Positions 1 to 8,270 of a stretch of 35,419 nt of DNA are shown in pieces (the stretch's first letter is position 1; the number at the start of each line of letters is the position of its first letter). The translations under genes and the position numbers were made by a program. The notes beneath the pieces were generated by a model. The model did no database searches and was not told the origin of the DNA. It saw nothing but the letters and a program-made list of their open reading frames with translations. The DNA is from Bacteroidia bacterium. Its GTDB lineage: Bacteria; Bacteroidota; Bacteroidia; J057. The stretch spans positions 1 to 35,419 of the forward strand of contig JAUIKF010000074.1 in assembly GCA_030430575.1 (NCBI GenBank). The letters are read 5' to 3'.

Positions 1-6
1 TAACGA

Positions 7-31
7 TAGCCCAGGCAATTCGCCTGAGCTA
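7..31. repeat. Short REP-like hairpin at window edge
   Basis: The arms tagcccaggc (7-16) and gcctgagcta (22-31) are inverted with one mismatch around a 5-nt loop. It looks like one of the small intergenic palindromes that recur in this window. No gene is visible in 1-136 beyond it, although the region may belong to a gene cut off by the window edge. Confidence 0.5.
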
Positions 32-136
32 CACAAGATAGAACAGCCAATGGCATGCCCTTCTTAAGTTTTAACAAATGTATCGAATTTTTCTCACTTT
101 TTTCTTGCATCGTAACACAGTACCTTGGACATTCCC

Positions 137-709
137 TTACCGATAGGACTCATAAGTCTTCATATACCCCTTCAAGTCACTCAGCCCCCCATTGATCTCA
201 TCGATCTCAAAATCTTCGGGGTCGAATTCTCCGCCGACCCATTCCAGAAGCTCTTCGTGTTCGGGATGTGATTCATAGGCTAAAGCTTGGCACAAGTTTT
301 CATAGCCCCATACGCCGCCGCAGTCTTCGGGTGGGCAGTTGCGTTTACCTTTGATACAGATGGGAACCTGCATGTCTTTTTCTTTGGGCAGGATTTTTTC
401 CAAAAGAATCTGATGCTGCCAGCCGTCTCCAAAATCATATTCATAGACGACTTTGTCCTTTTCACGCTGTAGCACCTGGCCTAGCTTGATCTTCTTCGCA
501 TCCAAAACCTCTCCCCATTCGATCATTTGTGGGTCGCCAATGAAGCGCCTGTCACTCATAATAAATTGGTACAGATGGTAATTATCCCAGCCCATCGTGA
601 TCTGGATCGCGTGGTGAAGCTGGTACATGGTCATCTTTGGATCGACAAGAATACGCCGCCAGATAGGCGGTTTGGCATTCATGAGCGCTATTTTTAGTTG
701 GTAAATCAT
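137..709 (-). CDS. Plasmid pRiA4b ORF-3-like family protein
   Basis: This 190-residue protein matches the pRiA4b ORF-3 (IS1096 TnpR-like, PF07929) family over its whole length. Recognisable landmarks are the N-terminal PPIWRRILV segment, the HHAIQITMGWDNYHLYQF stretch, YEYDFGDGWQHQI near residue 95, and CGGVWGYENL near residue 130. The length equals a usual single-domain member, so it seems intact. The biochemical role of the family is not known; members occur on plasmids, in mobile elements and as solitary chromosomal genes. Here it stands alone and diverges from the permease at 991. The start is the first ATG (707-709). The upstream region holds three TGAAAC/GTTTCA half sites. The family call is confident; the function is unknown. 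Confidence 0.85.
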   Translation of the reverse strand: MIYQLKIALMNAKPPIWRRILVDPKMTMYQLHHAIQITMGWDNYHLYQFIMSDRRFIGDPQMIEWGEVLDAKKIKLGQVLQREKDKVVYEYDFGDGWQHQILLEKILPKEKDMQVPICIKGKRNCPPEDCGGVWGYENLCQALAYESHPEHEELLEWVGGEFDPEDFEIDEINGGLSDLKGYMKTYESYR

Positions 710-770
710 CGTGAGCTAAAGTAAGTTGATTGATGCTTAAATGTAAAAAAATGGCGGATGCGTTCCAATC

Positions 771-797
771 TGAAACGAAAGTGTTTCATGTTGAAAC
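771..797. promoter_or_regulatory. TGAAAC/GTTTCA half-site cluster, possible operator
   Basis: Three copies of TGAAAC or its complement lie at 771-776, 783-788 and 792-797. The last two form a 6-bp inverted repeat with a 3-nt gap. It is 62 bases upstream of the minus-strand start at 709 and could control it. This rests on pattern alone. Confidence 0.25.
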
Positions 798-904
798 GAG
801 GGAGTAGAGATTTGCAAAGCTATTCCCATCGTATTCGATTGATAATGAACAACTTATGCAGAGGCATGCTTCTTGTTTTTTAATAGGCTGGTGTCATTTC
901 GGAC

Positions 905-932
905 GTAGAGACGCGATAAATCGCATCTCTAC
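905..932. repeat. REP-like hairpin gtagagacgcgat/atcgcatctctac
   Basis: Two 13-nt arms (905-917 and 920-932) pair with a single G:T change around a 2-nt loop. From memory, palindromes of this type (GTAGAGACGCGAT) are common short intergenic repeats in several bacterial phyla. The preceding tgtcatttcgg resembles the start of the palindromic repeat at 25481. It lies in the divergent gap 710-990, which has no gene. Confidence 0.6.
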
Positions 933-990
933 AAGATGGCATCATTTCTTCCATTAACAATTAACCCTTGACAATTATCCATTCTCTTCC

Positions 991-3426
991 ATGCTTTACA
1001 ACTACCTCAAAACCACCTGGAGAAGCCTCCTCCGCCATAAGCGATTCTCGCTCATCAATATCTTTGGGCTGGCCTTTGGTATGACGGCGGCCTTGCTGAT
1101 CCTGCAATACGTGCAGTATGAGTGGAGTTTCGACACCTTCCATGCGGACAGCGAGCGCCTCTATCGCGTCGTCAATGACCGCTATCAGAATGGAGAGCGG
1201 ATTCAGCGGGGGACGATCACCTACTCGATGGTAGGACCTACGATGGTGCGAGAAATGCCTGAGGTGGAGGCCTATACGCGCATGATGCCGATGGGGCGAA
1301 CGGGTATTACGGTGAATGAGGAGGTGTTTACCGAGACGGAAGTCATGTTTGCGGATGAATATTTCTTTGACCTGTTTTCGTTTCCCTTATTGGCGGGGGA
1401 TGCTACGACAGTGCTGAAAGACGTGCAGACCGTCGCGATTTCGCAGGCATTGGCGGATAAGTATTTTGAAGTAAAGGAGGGGAAATATGAGGAAGTGGTG
1501 GGCAAAATGTTGACGATTCAGGGAAATGCATATAAACTGGCGGGCGTCTTTGAAAATGTGCCCACACATTCACATTTACAATTTGATGTGTTGGTGTCGT
1601 ACCAGACGCTAGTGGCCCAAGCCGGCGAAAACGCCGACAATGGCTTTGACTGGTCGGATTTCTACCACTACGTGCGTATAGATGACGAAAGCAACCTTGC
1701 AGGTTTGGCTCCCAAGTTGGAGGCGTTTGGGGAACGCCATTTTGGCGAGGGGGACGTGTCGGGAAGCGTAGAGCGCTTTTCGCTTCAGCCGCTGGCGGAT
1801 GCCCACCTCTACTCCGACCTCGAATACGAGATCGGCGTCACCGGCAACGGCAAGGCCGTTTCGGCCCTTTTTGCCATCGCGCTTTTCATCCTCTTGATCG
1901 CCTGGATCAATTATATCAACCTGACCACCGCCCGCTCCATCGAGCGGGCCCGCGAAGTAGGCGTGCGCAAGGTCCTCGGCGCGACCCGCAGACAACTGGT
2001 CTGGCAGTTTATGGCAGAGTCTATGGTGTTCAATATATCTGGACTCATGATCGCCTTGGCGATGATGGAGTTTTTGCAGCCTGCCTTTAACGGCTGGCTG
2101 GAATTGGAGCTTTCGCTAGCCATCCTTGCTCAAGACGGGCAGATGCTTGCCTTGCTGATTGGCACCTTTGTGGGCGGCATGATCCTTTCGGGATTTTATC
2201 CTGCCTTGGTGCTTTCTAAGCATCAGCCTGCGTCTGTTTTGAAAGGGAATTTTGCGCATTCCTCCCAAGGGAATTTGCTGCGCAAAGGGCTGGTCGTCTT
2301 TCAGTTTGCGTGCTCGGTGACGCTGATTATTGGTACACTCACCATCTACCAGCAACTCGATTATATGCAAAATCAGGACTTGGGGATGGATTTGGAGCAA
2401 ACCCTCGTCGTGGAAGGCCCTTACCTTACGCAATGGGATTCCACTTTCATCGAGCGCATCCACACCTTCAAGACCGAAGTAGAACGCCATCCCAATATCC
2501 ACCAAGCGACGACTTCTGCGCGTATCCCTGGCAATCGCTTGCCTCGCGTTTTCAACCTCAGCAGCCCAAAAACGGGCAAGGACCAGACCATCACGGCCAG
2601 CCGCATGAATGTGGATCATGACTTCATGGAAGTCTATGGATTGGAGGTGGTGGCGGGACGTGCATTTCGCGCTACGGATCATCACCAAGATTGGCAGGCA
2701 TTGTCACATGTGATGCTGAATGAAGCAGCTGCCAGAAAGCTGGGGTATGCAGAACCGAATGAGGTGGCAGGAAAACAAATTCACATGGGCGATCGCCCTT
2801 GGGAGGTAGCAGGTATCGTCGCAGACTTTCATCAGCGTTCCCTGCAGCAACCGATGGAACCCATCGTCTTTTTGCCTGCTTATTCCACATACGATTATTA
2901 TTCCTTCAAAATCTCCGAACAAGCCCCTGAATCAAGCATCGCAGCGGTCCAAGAAGCATACGATAAACTCTTCCCTGGCAATCCCTTTGTCTATTTTTTC
3001 ATGGACAAACGCTTTGAAAGTCAGTACCGGGACGATCAGCGGTTTGGAGAATTGTTTAGCTTATTTTCCCTCTTGGCCATTTGCATTGCTTGTCTGGGAC
3101 TCTTTGGGCTGGCGTCTTATAGCACGCTACAGCGCACCAAGGAAATCAGCATTCGCAAGATCCTCGGGGCGAGCGTTCCGCAGTTGTTTGTGCTGCTTTC
3201 ACGTCAGTTCATTATGTTGGTGATTTTTGCCTATATCCTTGCGCTTCCGCTTGCCTACTGGGGCGTGAAAGAATGGTTGGCGGGCTATGCCTATGCCATG
3301 AATATCTCATGGGTTGTCTTGCTGGTGCCAGGCTTGCTGGTCTTGCTGATTGCGCTATTGACGATTAGCTATCAGACGATTCAGACGGCGCGTATGAATC
3401 CTGTGGAGACGCTGAGGAGGGAATGA
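991..3426 (+). CDS. ABC transporter permease, FtsX/MacB-like
   Basis: This 811-residue inner-membrane protein has the duplicated architecture of large Bacteroidota FtsX-type permeases. The opening MLYNYLKTTWRSLLRHKRFS leads into the first membrane helix (about residues 20-42) and a periplasmic MacB-type domain. A first FtsX domain begins near residue 285 with the signature REVGVRKVLGA. A second periplasmic domain and a second FtsX domain near residue 690 follow, with ISIRKILGA. Such permeases usually work with a LolD/MacB-like ATPase in lipoprotein, peptide or drug export, or in envelope stress. No ATPase gene is adjacent, so the partner must be elsewhere and the substrate cannot be stated. 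The ATG at 991 follows an AT-rich leader. Confidence 0.92.
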   Translation: MLYNYLKTTWRSLLRHKRFSLINIFGLAFGMTAALLILQYVQYEWSFDTFHADSERLYRVVNDRYQNGERIQRGTITYSMVGPTMVREMPEVEAYTRMMPMGRTGITVNEEVFTETEVMFADEYFFDLFSFPLLAGDATTVLKDVQTVAISQALADKYFEVKEGKYEEVVGKMLTIQGNAYKLAGVFENVPTHSHLQFDVLVSYQTLVAQAGENADNGFDWSDFYHYVRIDDESNLAGLAPKLEAFGERHFGEGDVSGSVERFSLQPLADAHLYSDLEYEIGVTGNGKAVSALFAIALFILLIAWINYINLTTARSIERAREVGVRKVLGATRRQLVWQFMAESMVFNISGLMIALAMMEFLQPAFNGWLELELSLAILAQDGQMLALLIGTFVGGMILSGFYPALVLSKHQPASVLKGNFAHSSQGNLLRKGLVVFQFACSVTLIIGTLTIYQQLDYMQNQDLGMDLEQTLVVEGPYLTQWDSTFIERIHTFKTEVERHPNIHQATTSARIPGNRLPRVFNLSSPKTGKDQTITASRMNVDHDFMEVYGLEVVAGRAFRATDHHQDWQALSHVMLNEAAARKLGYAEPNEVAGKQIHMGDRPWEVAGIVADFHQRSLQQPMEPIVFLPAYSTYDYYSFKISEQAPESSIAAVQEAYDKLFPGNPFVYFFMDKRFESQYRDDQRFGELFSLFSLLAICIACLGLFGLASYSTLQRTKEISIRKILGASVPQLFVLLSRQFIMLVIFAYILALPLAYWGVKEWLAGYAYAMNISWVVLLVPGLLVLLIALLTISYQTIQTARMNPVETLRRE

Positions 3427-3508
3427 GGAGAATTTTGAATGATGGAATTTTGAAGGGGGGAGCGTATCATCCGGGAATATCTGTTAAATCTACCTCCTTT
3501 TTTCCCAT

Positions 3509-3534
3509 AGGTTAAAAATACAGCCTGTTAACCT
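3509..3534. promoter_or_regulatory. Inverted repeat AGGTTAA/TTAACCT upstream of barrel gene
   Basis: Seven-bp perfect arms (3509-3515 and 3528-3534) have a 12-nt spacer. The TAACCTTTT motif recurs at about 3565, so the leader of the gene at 3590 holds repeated TTAACC half sites. It could be an operator. Nothing in the sequence identifies the regulator. Confidence 0.3.
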
Positions 3535-3589
3535 TTTGCCCTCATCTGCATCTCTTAGTAGGATAACCTTTTAACCTAAATTACCTACT

Positions 3590-4273
3590 ATGAAAAAGCA
3601 ATGGTATTTCATCCCACGATGTGCCCTGATATGCATTTTGTTTTTTCTCCTTGTGCCACAAGCTCATGCGCAACGCACCTTACAATATGGTGCCAAAGGC
3701 GGGCTAAACTTCGCGACGCTGTTTGGCGATACGTATAGCAACCTGGGCTTCCGGACGGGCCTCGCTGTAGGTGTATGGGCTGAGACGAAGTGGAAAACTG
3801 ATAAGACACTTCGGGCAGAACTCTATTATTCTCAAGAGGGCGCTCGAAATGGGAACTATGACTTCAGCTCCTTCTCCACAGTCATCTATGACCAAAAGCT
3901 CATCTACAATTATATCAACTTGCCCGTTTTGGTCAAATTCCATTTGCAAGGTATAGAGGGACTGAATCTGCAAGCAGGCCTTCAGCTCGGCGTACGCCTA
4001 GCTGCCAAAGAAAATCGCCGCATCAAGAGTGGAACCCCTGCGCCCAGCGACAATTCTGCCGGCACTCGCCTCTTCAACCAGCGCATCAAGCTGATCTATC
4101 CCAGCCTCACCGTAGGGGCTGGCTATCCCATCGCTGACAAACTCACGGGCGACGTCCGGTTTTACTATAGCCCTTTTGACAACGTCAAAAAGAATGCGGG
4201 GGACTCGGAAGGGACCTTTCCGCTGATCATGCAGTTGACGGTGAGTTATCAGTTGGGGGAAGTGGAGAAATGA
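3590..4273 (+). CDS. PorT-like outer-membrane beta-barrel protein
   Basis: A 227-residue exported protein. It has a basic N-terminus, a hydrophobic core (about residues 11-24) and an AHAQ cleavage site near residue 27. The mature part begins with QYGAKGGLNFATL, typical of Bacteroidota outer-membrane beta-barrel (PF13568, PorT-like) proteins, and continues with alternating strand-like segments. These include LNLQAGLQLGVRLA near residue 125 and PSLTVGAGYPIADKLTGDVRFYYS near residue 175. It ends in an aromatic and hydrophobic strand, LIMQLTVSYQLG. Members are small barrels of unknown specific role, probably structural or adhesive. The gene is likely monocistronic; an AAGTTC-like tract follows the stop. 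Confidence 0.85.
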   Translation: MKKQWYFIPRCALICILFFLLVPQAHAQRTLQYGAKGGLNFATLFGDTYSNLGFRTGLAVGVWAETKWKTDKTLRAELYYSQEGARNGNYDFSSFSTVIYDQKLIYNYINLPVLVKFHLQGIEGLNLQAGLQLGVRLAAKENRRIKSGTPAPSDNSAGTRLFNQRIKLIYPSLTVGAGYPIADKLTGDVRFYYSPFDNVKKNAGDSEGTFPLIMQLTVSYQLGEVEK

Positions 4274-4284
4274 AAGCCTAAGAA

Positions 4285-4318
4285 AAGTTCAAAATCAAGT
4301 TCAAGCTCAAAATCAAAC
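4285..4318 (+). repeat. Degenerate AAGTTC-type tract after barrel gene
   Basis: The stretch reads as variants of AAGTTC / AAGCTC / AAATCA, starting 11 bases after the stop at 4273. It resembles the pure hexamer tract at 10324 and degenerate tracts at 25645 and 34465, and it lies in the sense direction of the preceding gene. Function unknown. Confidence 0.55.
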
Positions 4319-4388
4319 TATATTATTGGGGAAGCTTTCCCACCTAAGTCATGATATCGAGGTAGTGCTCGGAATTCATGGATTAATA

Positions 4389-4430
4389 TACTTGCTAAAA
4401 CCATGCTTCAACACCTACTTTTAGCAAGTA
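4389..4430. promoter_or_regulatory. 12-bp inverted repeat upstream of ATPase gene
   Basis: The perfect arms tacttgctaaaa (4389-4400) and ttttagcaagta (4419-4430) flank an 18-nt spacer. A run of T follows, so it could also act as an intrinsic terminator for the barrel gene. A third gctaaaa half site lies at about 4447. The TTGCTAA core is shared with the palindrome in front of the second ATPase gene (9122-9162). Confidence 0.6.
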
Positions 4431-4510
4431 ATTTTTTTATATTGCTGCTAAAAGTGTTTATTTTGATATAGATTTAGCGAGCATAATAAGAATCCCTAAC
4501 CAATATTTTG

Positions 4511-5950
4511 ATGGAAAGCCCCTTAATCGGCAGAAAACCTGAAATTGAAATCCTCAAAAAAGCTTTAGCTTCAGGAGAAGCAGAAATGGTCGCTGTATAT
4601 GGAAGACGAAGGGTGGGAAAAACGTTTTTAATCAAGTCAGTTTATCAAAGACAGATCGTATTTGAAATTACGGGTATTCAACATGCGCCTTATGAGGAGC
4701 AGATGCAAAATTTTGTATTGCAGGTAAATAAATACGCTTCCAATACCGTCCCTGTGCAGTCTCCAAAAAACTGGTTGGAAGCTTTTTCTCTATTAACTAT
4801 TCTGCTTGAGAAGAAGGCTGATGGACAAAAACAGGTGGTATTCTTTGATGAATTGCCTTGGCTAGCAGCGGGAAAATCTGCGTTTTTGAGGGGATTCAGC
4901 TATTTCTGGAATAGTTGGGCTGTCAACCAAAACATCATCGTCGTTATCTGTGGGTCAGCAGCTTCTTGGATGATTCAGAATGTCGTAAATGATACGGGAG
5001 GATTGTATAATCGAATTACTCGACGAATTCATTTATCACCCTTTACCTTATCAGAAACTAAGGCATTCCTGGAAAGTCGCACGGTAAGGATGGACCTATA
5101 CCAAGTCATTCAAGTGTATATGGCAATGGGAGGTATTCCCCATTATTTAAAGGAAATTGCCCCCCATAAAAGTGCAATTCAGAATATCAATGATATTTGT
5201 TTTTCTCCCAATGGGCTTTTGCGAGATGAATTTCTCCAATTATATCATGCCCTTTTTGTTCATGCTGACAATCATGTAGCTGTCATCCGCGCTTTAGCTT
5301 CCAAGAAGCTGGGGTTACCACGAAAACAAATCATAGAAGTCAGCAAGTTACCCAATGGAGGAGGAATGACAAAAATTCTCAAAGAACTGACACAATCTGG
5401 GTTTATTTCCGTTTTTAGGCCCTTTGGTAAAAGTAAAAAGGAACAATTGTACCGGCTGACCGATGCTTATTCTTTATTCTTTTTGCATTTCATGGAAAAT
5501 CGGCCATATGAAGGGCCTGATATGTGGAACTTATTAAGTCAAGGTCAGTCTTTCAAAAGCTGGAGTGGGTACGCTTTTGAGAATATATGTCTTCTTCACA
5601 TCCCTCAAATTAAGAAAGCATTAGGCATATCAGGGGTTCATACTACTTCTTCGTCTTTTTATCAAAAAGGCTCAGATAATGCCAAAGGTGCCCAAATTGA
5701 CTTGATAATCGACCGAAACGACCATGTGATCAATTTATGTGAAATAAAATTCCATCAAGAAGCTTTTGCCATAACGAAGTCCTATGCTGAAACACTTCGC
5801 CAAAAAATGGGCATATTCCGCCAATCAACTAAAACGCGTAAGCACCTTGTATGGACTTTCATTACCAGCTACGGTATACATGAAAACCAGCATAGCCGTA
5901 GTTTGAATGCACAAGCTATTACAATGGAGGAGCTGTTTGGTGGCAGATAA
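4511..5950 (+). CDS. AAA+ ATPase, DUF234-like, PD-(D/E)XK-like C-terminus
   Basis: A 479-residue member of the archaeal-type ATPase family (PF01637 with a DUF234-like C-terminus). The Walker A motif GRRRVGKT is at residues 31-38 and the Walker B motif VVFFDELPW ends at D113/E114. A sensor-like VVICGSAAS follows. A winged-helix-like middle segment (about 265-330, with GGGMTKILKELTQSGF) comes before the C-terminal domain. There QIDLIID (D397) and CEIKF (E411, K413) match the spacing of a PD-(D/E)XK nuclease core. I chose the ATG at 4511; an in-frame TTG lies directly before it. The gene looks more AT-rich than its neighbours, suggesting transfer. The next gene starts with no gap. The cellular role of the family is unresolved. 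Confidence 0.88.
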   Translation: MESPLIGRKPEIEILKKALASGEAEMVAVYGRRRVGKTFLIKSVYQRQIVFEITGIQHAPYEEQMQNFVLQVNKYASNTVPVQSPKNWLEAFSLLTILLEKKADGQKQVVFFDELPWLAAGKSAFLRGFSYFWNSWAVNQNIIVVICGSAASWMIQNVVNDTGGLYNRITRRIHLSPFTLSETKAFLESRTVRMDLYQVIQVYMAMGGIPHYLKEIAPHKSAIQNINDICFSPNGLLRDEFLQLYHALFVHADNHVAVIRALASKKLGLPRKQIIEVSKLPNGGGMTKILKELTQSGFISVFRPFGKSKKEQLYRLTDAYSLFFLHFMENRPYEGPDMWNLLSQGQSFKSWSGYAFENICLLHIPQIKKALGISGVHTTSSSFYQKGSDNAKGAQIDLIIDRNDHVINLCEIKFHQEAFAITKSYAETLRQKMGIFRQSTKTRKHLVWTFITSYGIHENQHSRSLNAQAITMEELFGGR

Positions 5951-7006
5951 ATGAACCCGTATCCCATGCTCCAACTCATCACCCCACCCCTCAACCAGCC
6001 CCTCACCTACTCACGCCATGTCATGGTGTGGATCAAGTCGGGCAATGGGCTGATAGAAGTGGACTTTCAGACGTTTTCTGATTTTGAGGATAGAATCATC
6101 TTTTTGTCGCCAGGTCAGCGGATCAAATTTGTCTTTGGCACCTTTGAGGTGGCGCTGCTGGAGTTTCCAGACGGATTTGTAAAACAGTCAAAGGACTATC
6201 GGGTGCTGTTTAAGCATTTGATTTCGCTGGGCTATATTGAGTTCACCGAAGCACAGCAACAGACCTTTAAAACGCTCCTCAGCGATAGTCCGTCCAAGGT
6301 ATTGGACATCTCTACCCACCAGTGGTATTGGCAAAATCCGTTTCAAGCGGAGAAGGAGGAATACACCATTATCTTTGACCTCAAGGAGGTGATTGACGCC
6401 CATTTCAAGGAAAACTGGAGCGTGGAGCAGTTTGTCACCAATATTGATCAGGAATATTTTGAGTTGCATCGATTGGTCAAAAATAGGCTGGGCCTGACGA
6501 TCAAGCACCTCGCCCAGCGCAAGTTATTAGTGGAAAGTCAGCGAGACATTGCTTTCACGGACAAGCCCATCCAAGAGGTGGCCTATGACATGGGCTTTAG
6601 AGACCCAGCCTACTTCCACCGCTTTTTCAAAGCTTGGACTCATCTTACGCCCAAAGGCTTTCGAGAACAGTTTGGGAGTCACCCCAGTGATACCTTTATC
6701 CAAGACCTTTTACTCCTTATCCAACAACATCATCCCACCCAAAGAGCGACTTCCTTCTATGCAGACAAGCTCTTCATGAGCATCAAAACCCTTTCACGCA
6801 AGGTGAAAGACAAGCTGAATATGACTGTGGGCGATTTAATTCGGGTAGAGGTCATTCAGTCAGCAAAACGGCACCTCCAGAACATGACCGTCAAAGAAAC
6901 GGCCTTCCTGTTGGGCTTTGAGGAAGCCAATCACTTCTCCGCTTTTTTCAAAAAGTATACAGGCATCACTCCTTCTCAGTATCAGTCAAAAAAGTACAAT
7001 TCTTAG
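5951..7006 (+). CDS. AraC-family regulator with two HTH domains
   Basis: A 351-residue DNA-binding protein. The N-terminal part (about 1-110) resembles a cupin-like sensor: HVMVWIKSGNG near residue 23 and IIFLSPGQRIKFVFG near residue 49. A first AraC-type HTH spans about 140-243 and contains IQEVAYDMGFRDPAYFHRFFKAWTHLTPKGFR in pieces. A second complete AraC-type HTH spans about 247-348, with VKETAFLLGFEEANHFSAFFKKYTG and ITPSQYQ. Most AraC proteins have a single pair of HTH motifs, so this is a duplicated DNA-binding unit. The ATG directly abuts the ATPase stop, but composition differs, so co-transcription may be recent. The SnoaL/YHS pair beyond the IS is a plausible target. Confidence 0.85.
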   Translation: MNPYPMLQLITPPLNQPLTYSRHVMVWIKSGNGLIEVDFQTFSDFEDRIIFLSPGQRIKFVFGTFEVALLEFPDGFVKQSKDYRVLFKHLISLGYIEFTEAQQQTFKTLLSDSPSKVLDISTHQWYWQNPFQAEKEEYTIIFDLKEVIDAHFKENWSVEQFVTNIDQEYFELHRLVKNRLGLTIKHLAQRKLLVESQRDIAFTDKPIQEVAYDMGFRDPAYFHRFFKAWTHLTPKGFREQFGSHPSDTFIQDLLLLIQQHHPTQRATSFYADKLFMSIKTLSRKVKDKLNMTVGDLIRVEVIQSAKRHLQNMTVKETAFLLGFEEANHFSAFFKKYTGITPSQYQSKKYNS

Positions 7007-7014
7007 AGAATTTC

Positions 7015-7050
7015 TTGTACCTATTTCCCTTCGCTGCGCGCATAGATTTG
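7015..7050 (+). promoter_or_regulatory. Candidate Bacteroidota promoter for SnoaL/YHS genes
   Basis: TAGATTTG (7043-7050) fits the Bacteroidota -7 consensus TAnnTTTG. A TTG at 7015-7017 could be the -33 element, although the 25-nt spacing is longer than usual. A transcript from here would have run into the gene at 8271 before the IS inserted at 7081. This is pattern evidence only. Confidence 0.4.
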
Positions 7051-7071
7051 TGGTGTAATTCAAACATCATT

Positions 7072-7080
7072 TAACTCAAC
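7072..7080. repeat. Target-site duplication, left copy
   Basis: TAACTCAAC directly precedes the left inverted repeat of the IS and is repeated exactly at 8254-8262 after the right end. This marks a genuine transposition with 9-bp duplication. Confidence 0.9.
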
Positions 7081-7119
7081 TACTCTACCCGACGGTTTAT
7101 GATCTTTAGGGTAAAAACA

Positions 7120-7169
7120 AGGAAAAAGTAGAACTTTGTTGTTACGACACTACAAACCTACTTTTTCCT
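7120..7169 (+). promoter_or_regulatory. Hairpin covering transposase ribosome-binding region
   Basis: Twelve-nt perfect arms (7120-7131 and 7158-7169) flank a 26-nt loop. The right arm ends at the base just before the transposase ATG. In a transcript entering from outside, this stem would hide the initiation region; a transcript starting inside it would not carry the left arm. Comparable protection against read-through is known for IS10 and IS50. Here it is inferred from position. Confidence 0.6.
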
Positions 7170-8234
7170 ATGGACCAATGGTCATTGACAAATTTATACG
7201 ATCTGATCCGTACTTTCGGCATTATCGCCCATAAAAAACGCCAAGAGTTTCTGTGTTTGTTGATCATGGGGGTTATCAAGAGCCGTTCGGTTCAATTTTG
7301 CGAGATCGCCGACAAGATTGACAAGTCTATCCTTGTGAGTTCGATTGAGCGTCGGATTCAGGATTTTTTTCAACGCGTTAGCTTTGATTACAGTCAGTTG
7401 ATCTGCTTTTTTTTGAGTTTTGTTCATCATGATCGGCTGTGGCTAAGTATTGATCGGACCGAATGGGATTTTGGGAAGCTTCAAATCAATATCTTGTGTG
7501 TGGTGGTGAGTATCGGCAAAATGGGCGTTCCGTTGTATTTTGAGCTACTGGACAATAATAGTGGCAACAGTAATCACAAAGATCGGATTAAGGTATTCAA
7601 AGAGATTATTAAAAAAGTAGGAGCTGAACGCATAGAGGTCGTCCTAATGGATCGAGAGTTTATTGGCCACAAATGGCTTAGATGGCTCAAAAAACAACAC
7701 ATTGATTTTTGTGTCCGAGTCCCTAAACATCATAAGATTACCTTCAATGATGGCAGGAGATGTAATGCAATGATGCTCTTAGGAAGGGATAAGTCATACT
7801 ATGCCAGGCAAGTCGTCGTGGACATGGTGGTTGTCAATCTTGCCCTGGGCTATGACAAAAAGGGAGAATTGTTGTATCTCATTGGAACGATCCCAGCTCG
7901 ACAACTTCCAGCAAGCTATCGAAAAAGGTGGACCATTGAAGTCTTGTTTCAAGCTTTTAAGGGAAGGGGATTTAACCTTGAAGACTCCCGATTGAAGTCC
8001 CTGGAGAAATATAGAAAGCTATTTGCAGTGGTAGCCATGGCCTATACCCTCTGTTGGGCCGTCGGGATAGAAGACGGAAGATCAAATCCCGTTAGACCCA
8101 AAAAACATGGATACCCTCAATATTCGGTCTTTAGAAGAGGATTAAACATCCTCAGACAGTTTTTTAAATCCAAAATTTGCCCACAGTTTGATAGCGTCAT
8201 GGCAATGGCTAACTATAGAGCCGCACCTTCTTGA
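7170..8234 (+). CDS. IS4-family transposase
   Basis: A 354-residue DDE transposase. The catalytic triad is visible: D95 in LSIDRTEW, D161 in VVLMDREF and E257 in the signature Y250-x2-R253-x3-E257-x6-K264 (SYRKRWTIEVLFQAFK). That spacing is the diagnostic IS4-family YREK motif. The protein catalyses cut-and-paste movement of the 7081-8253 element. The length is normal for the compact IS4 subgroups and no frameshift is seen, so the enzyme is probably active. The ATG at 7170 lies immediately after the right arm of the hairpin at 7120-7169, so initiation is probably restrained. Confidence 0.96.
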   Translation: MDQWSLTNLYDLIRTFGIIAHKKRQEFLCLLIMGVIKSRSVQFCEIADKIDKSILVSSIERRIQDFFQRVSFDYSQLICFFLSFVHHDRLWLSIDRTEWDFGKLQINILCVVVSIGKMGVPLYFELLDNNSGNSNHKDRIKVFKEIIKKVGAERIEVVLMDREFIGHKWLRWLKKQHIDFCVRVPKHHKITFNDGRRCNAMMLLGRDKSYYARQVVVDMVVVNLALGYDKKGELLYLIGTIPARQLPASYRKRWTIEVLFQAFKGRGFNLEDSRLKSLEKYRKLFAVVAMAYTLCWAVGIEDGRSNPVRPKKHGYPQYSVFRRGLNILRQFFKSKICPQFDSVMAMANYRAAPS

Positions 8235-8253
8235 TAAACCGTCGGGTAGAGTA

Positions 8254-8262
8254 TAACTCAAC
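8254..8262. repeat. Target-site duplication, right copy
   Basis: TAACTCAAC is identical to 7072-7080. Removing the element and one copy would restore an uninterrupted leader running into the ATG at 8271. Confidence 0.9.
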
Positions 8263-8270
8263 AATCACTT

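Larger units (their letters stand above)
7081..8253 (+). mobile_element. Complete IS4-family insertion sequence (1173 bp)
   Basis: The ends are perfect 20-bp inverted repeats (7081-7100, beginning tactctaccc, and 8234-8253). They are flanked by exact 9-bp duplications of TAACTCAAC. One intact transposase gene (7170-8234) fills the element, and its stop codon overlaps the right inverted repeat by one base. Intact ends, duplications and reading frame indicate a recent insertion. The element separates the AraC gene and a candidate promoter from the SnoaL-like gene at 8271, landing 17 bases before its ATG. Confidence 0.95.

Noticed and set aside
1609-1995. 128-residue minus-strand frame in the permease gene
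   Set aside because: Antisense shadow of the FtsX-like permease, which has clear domains.
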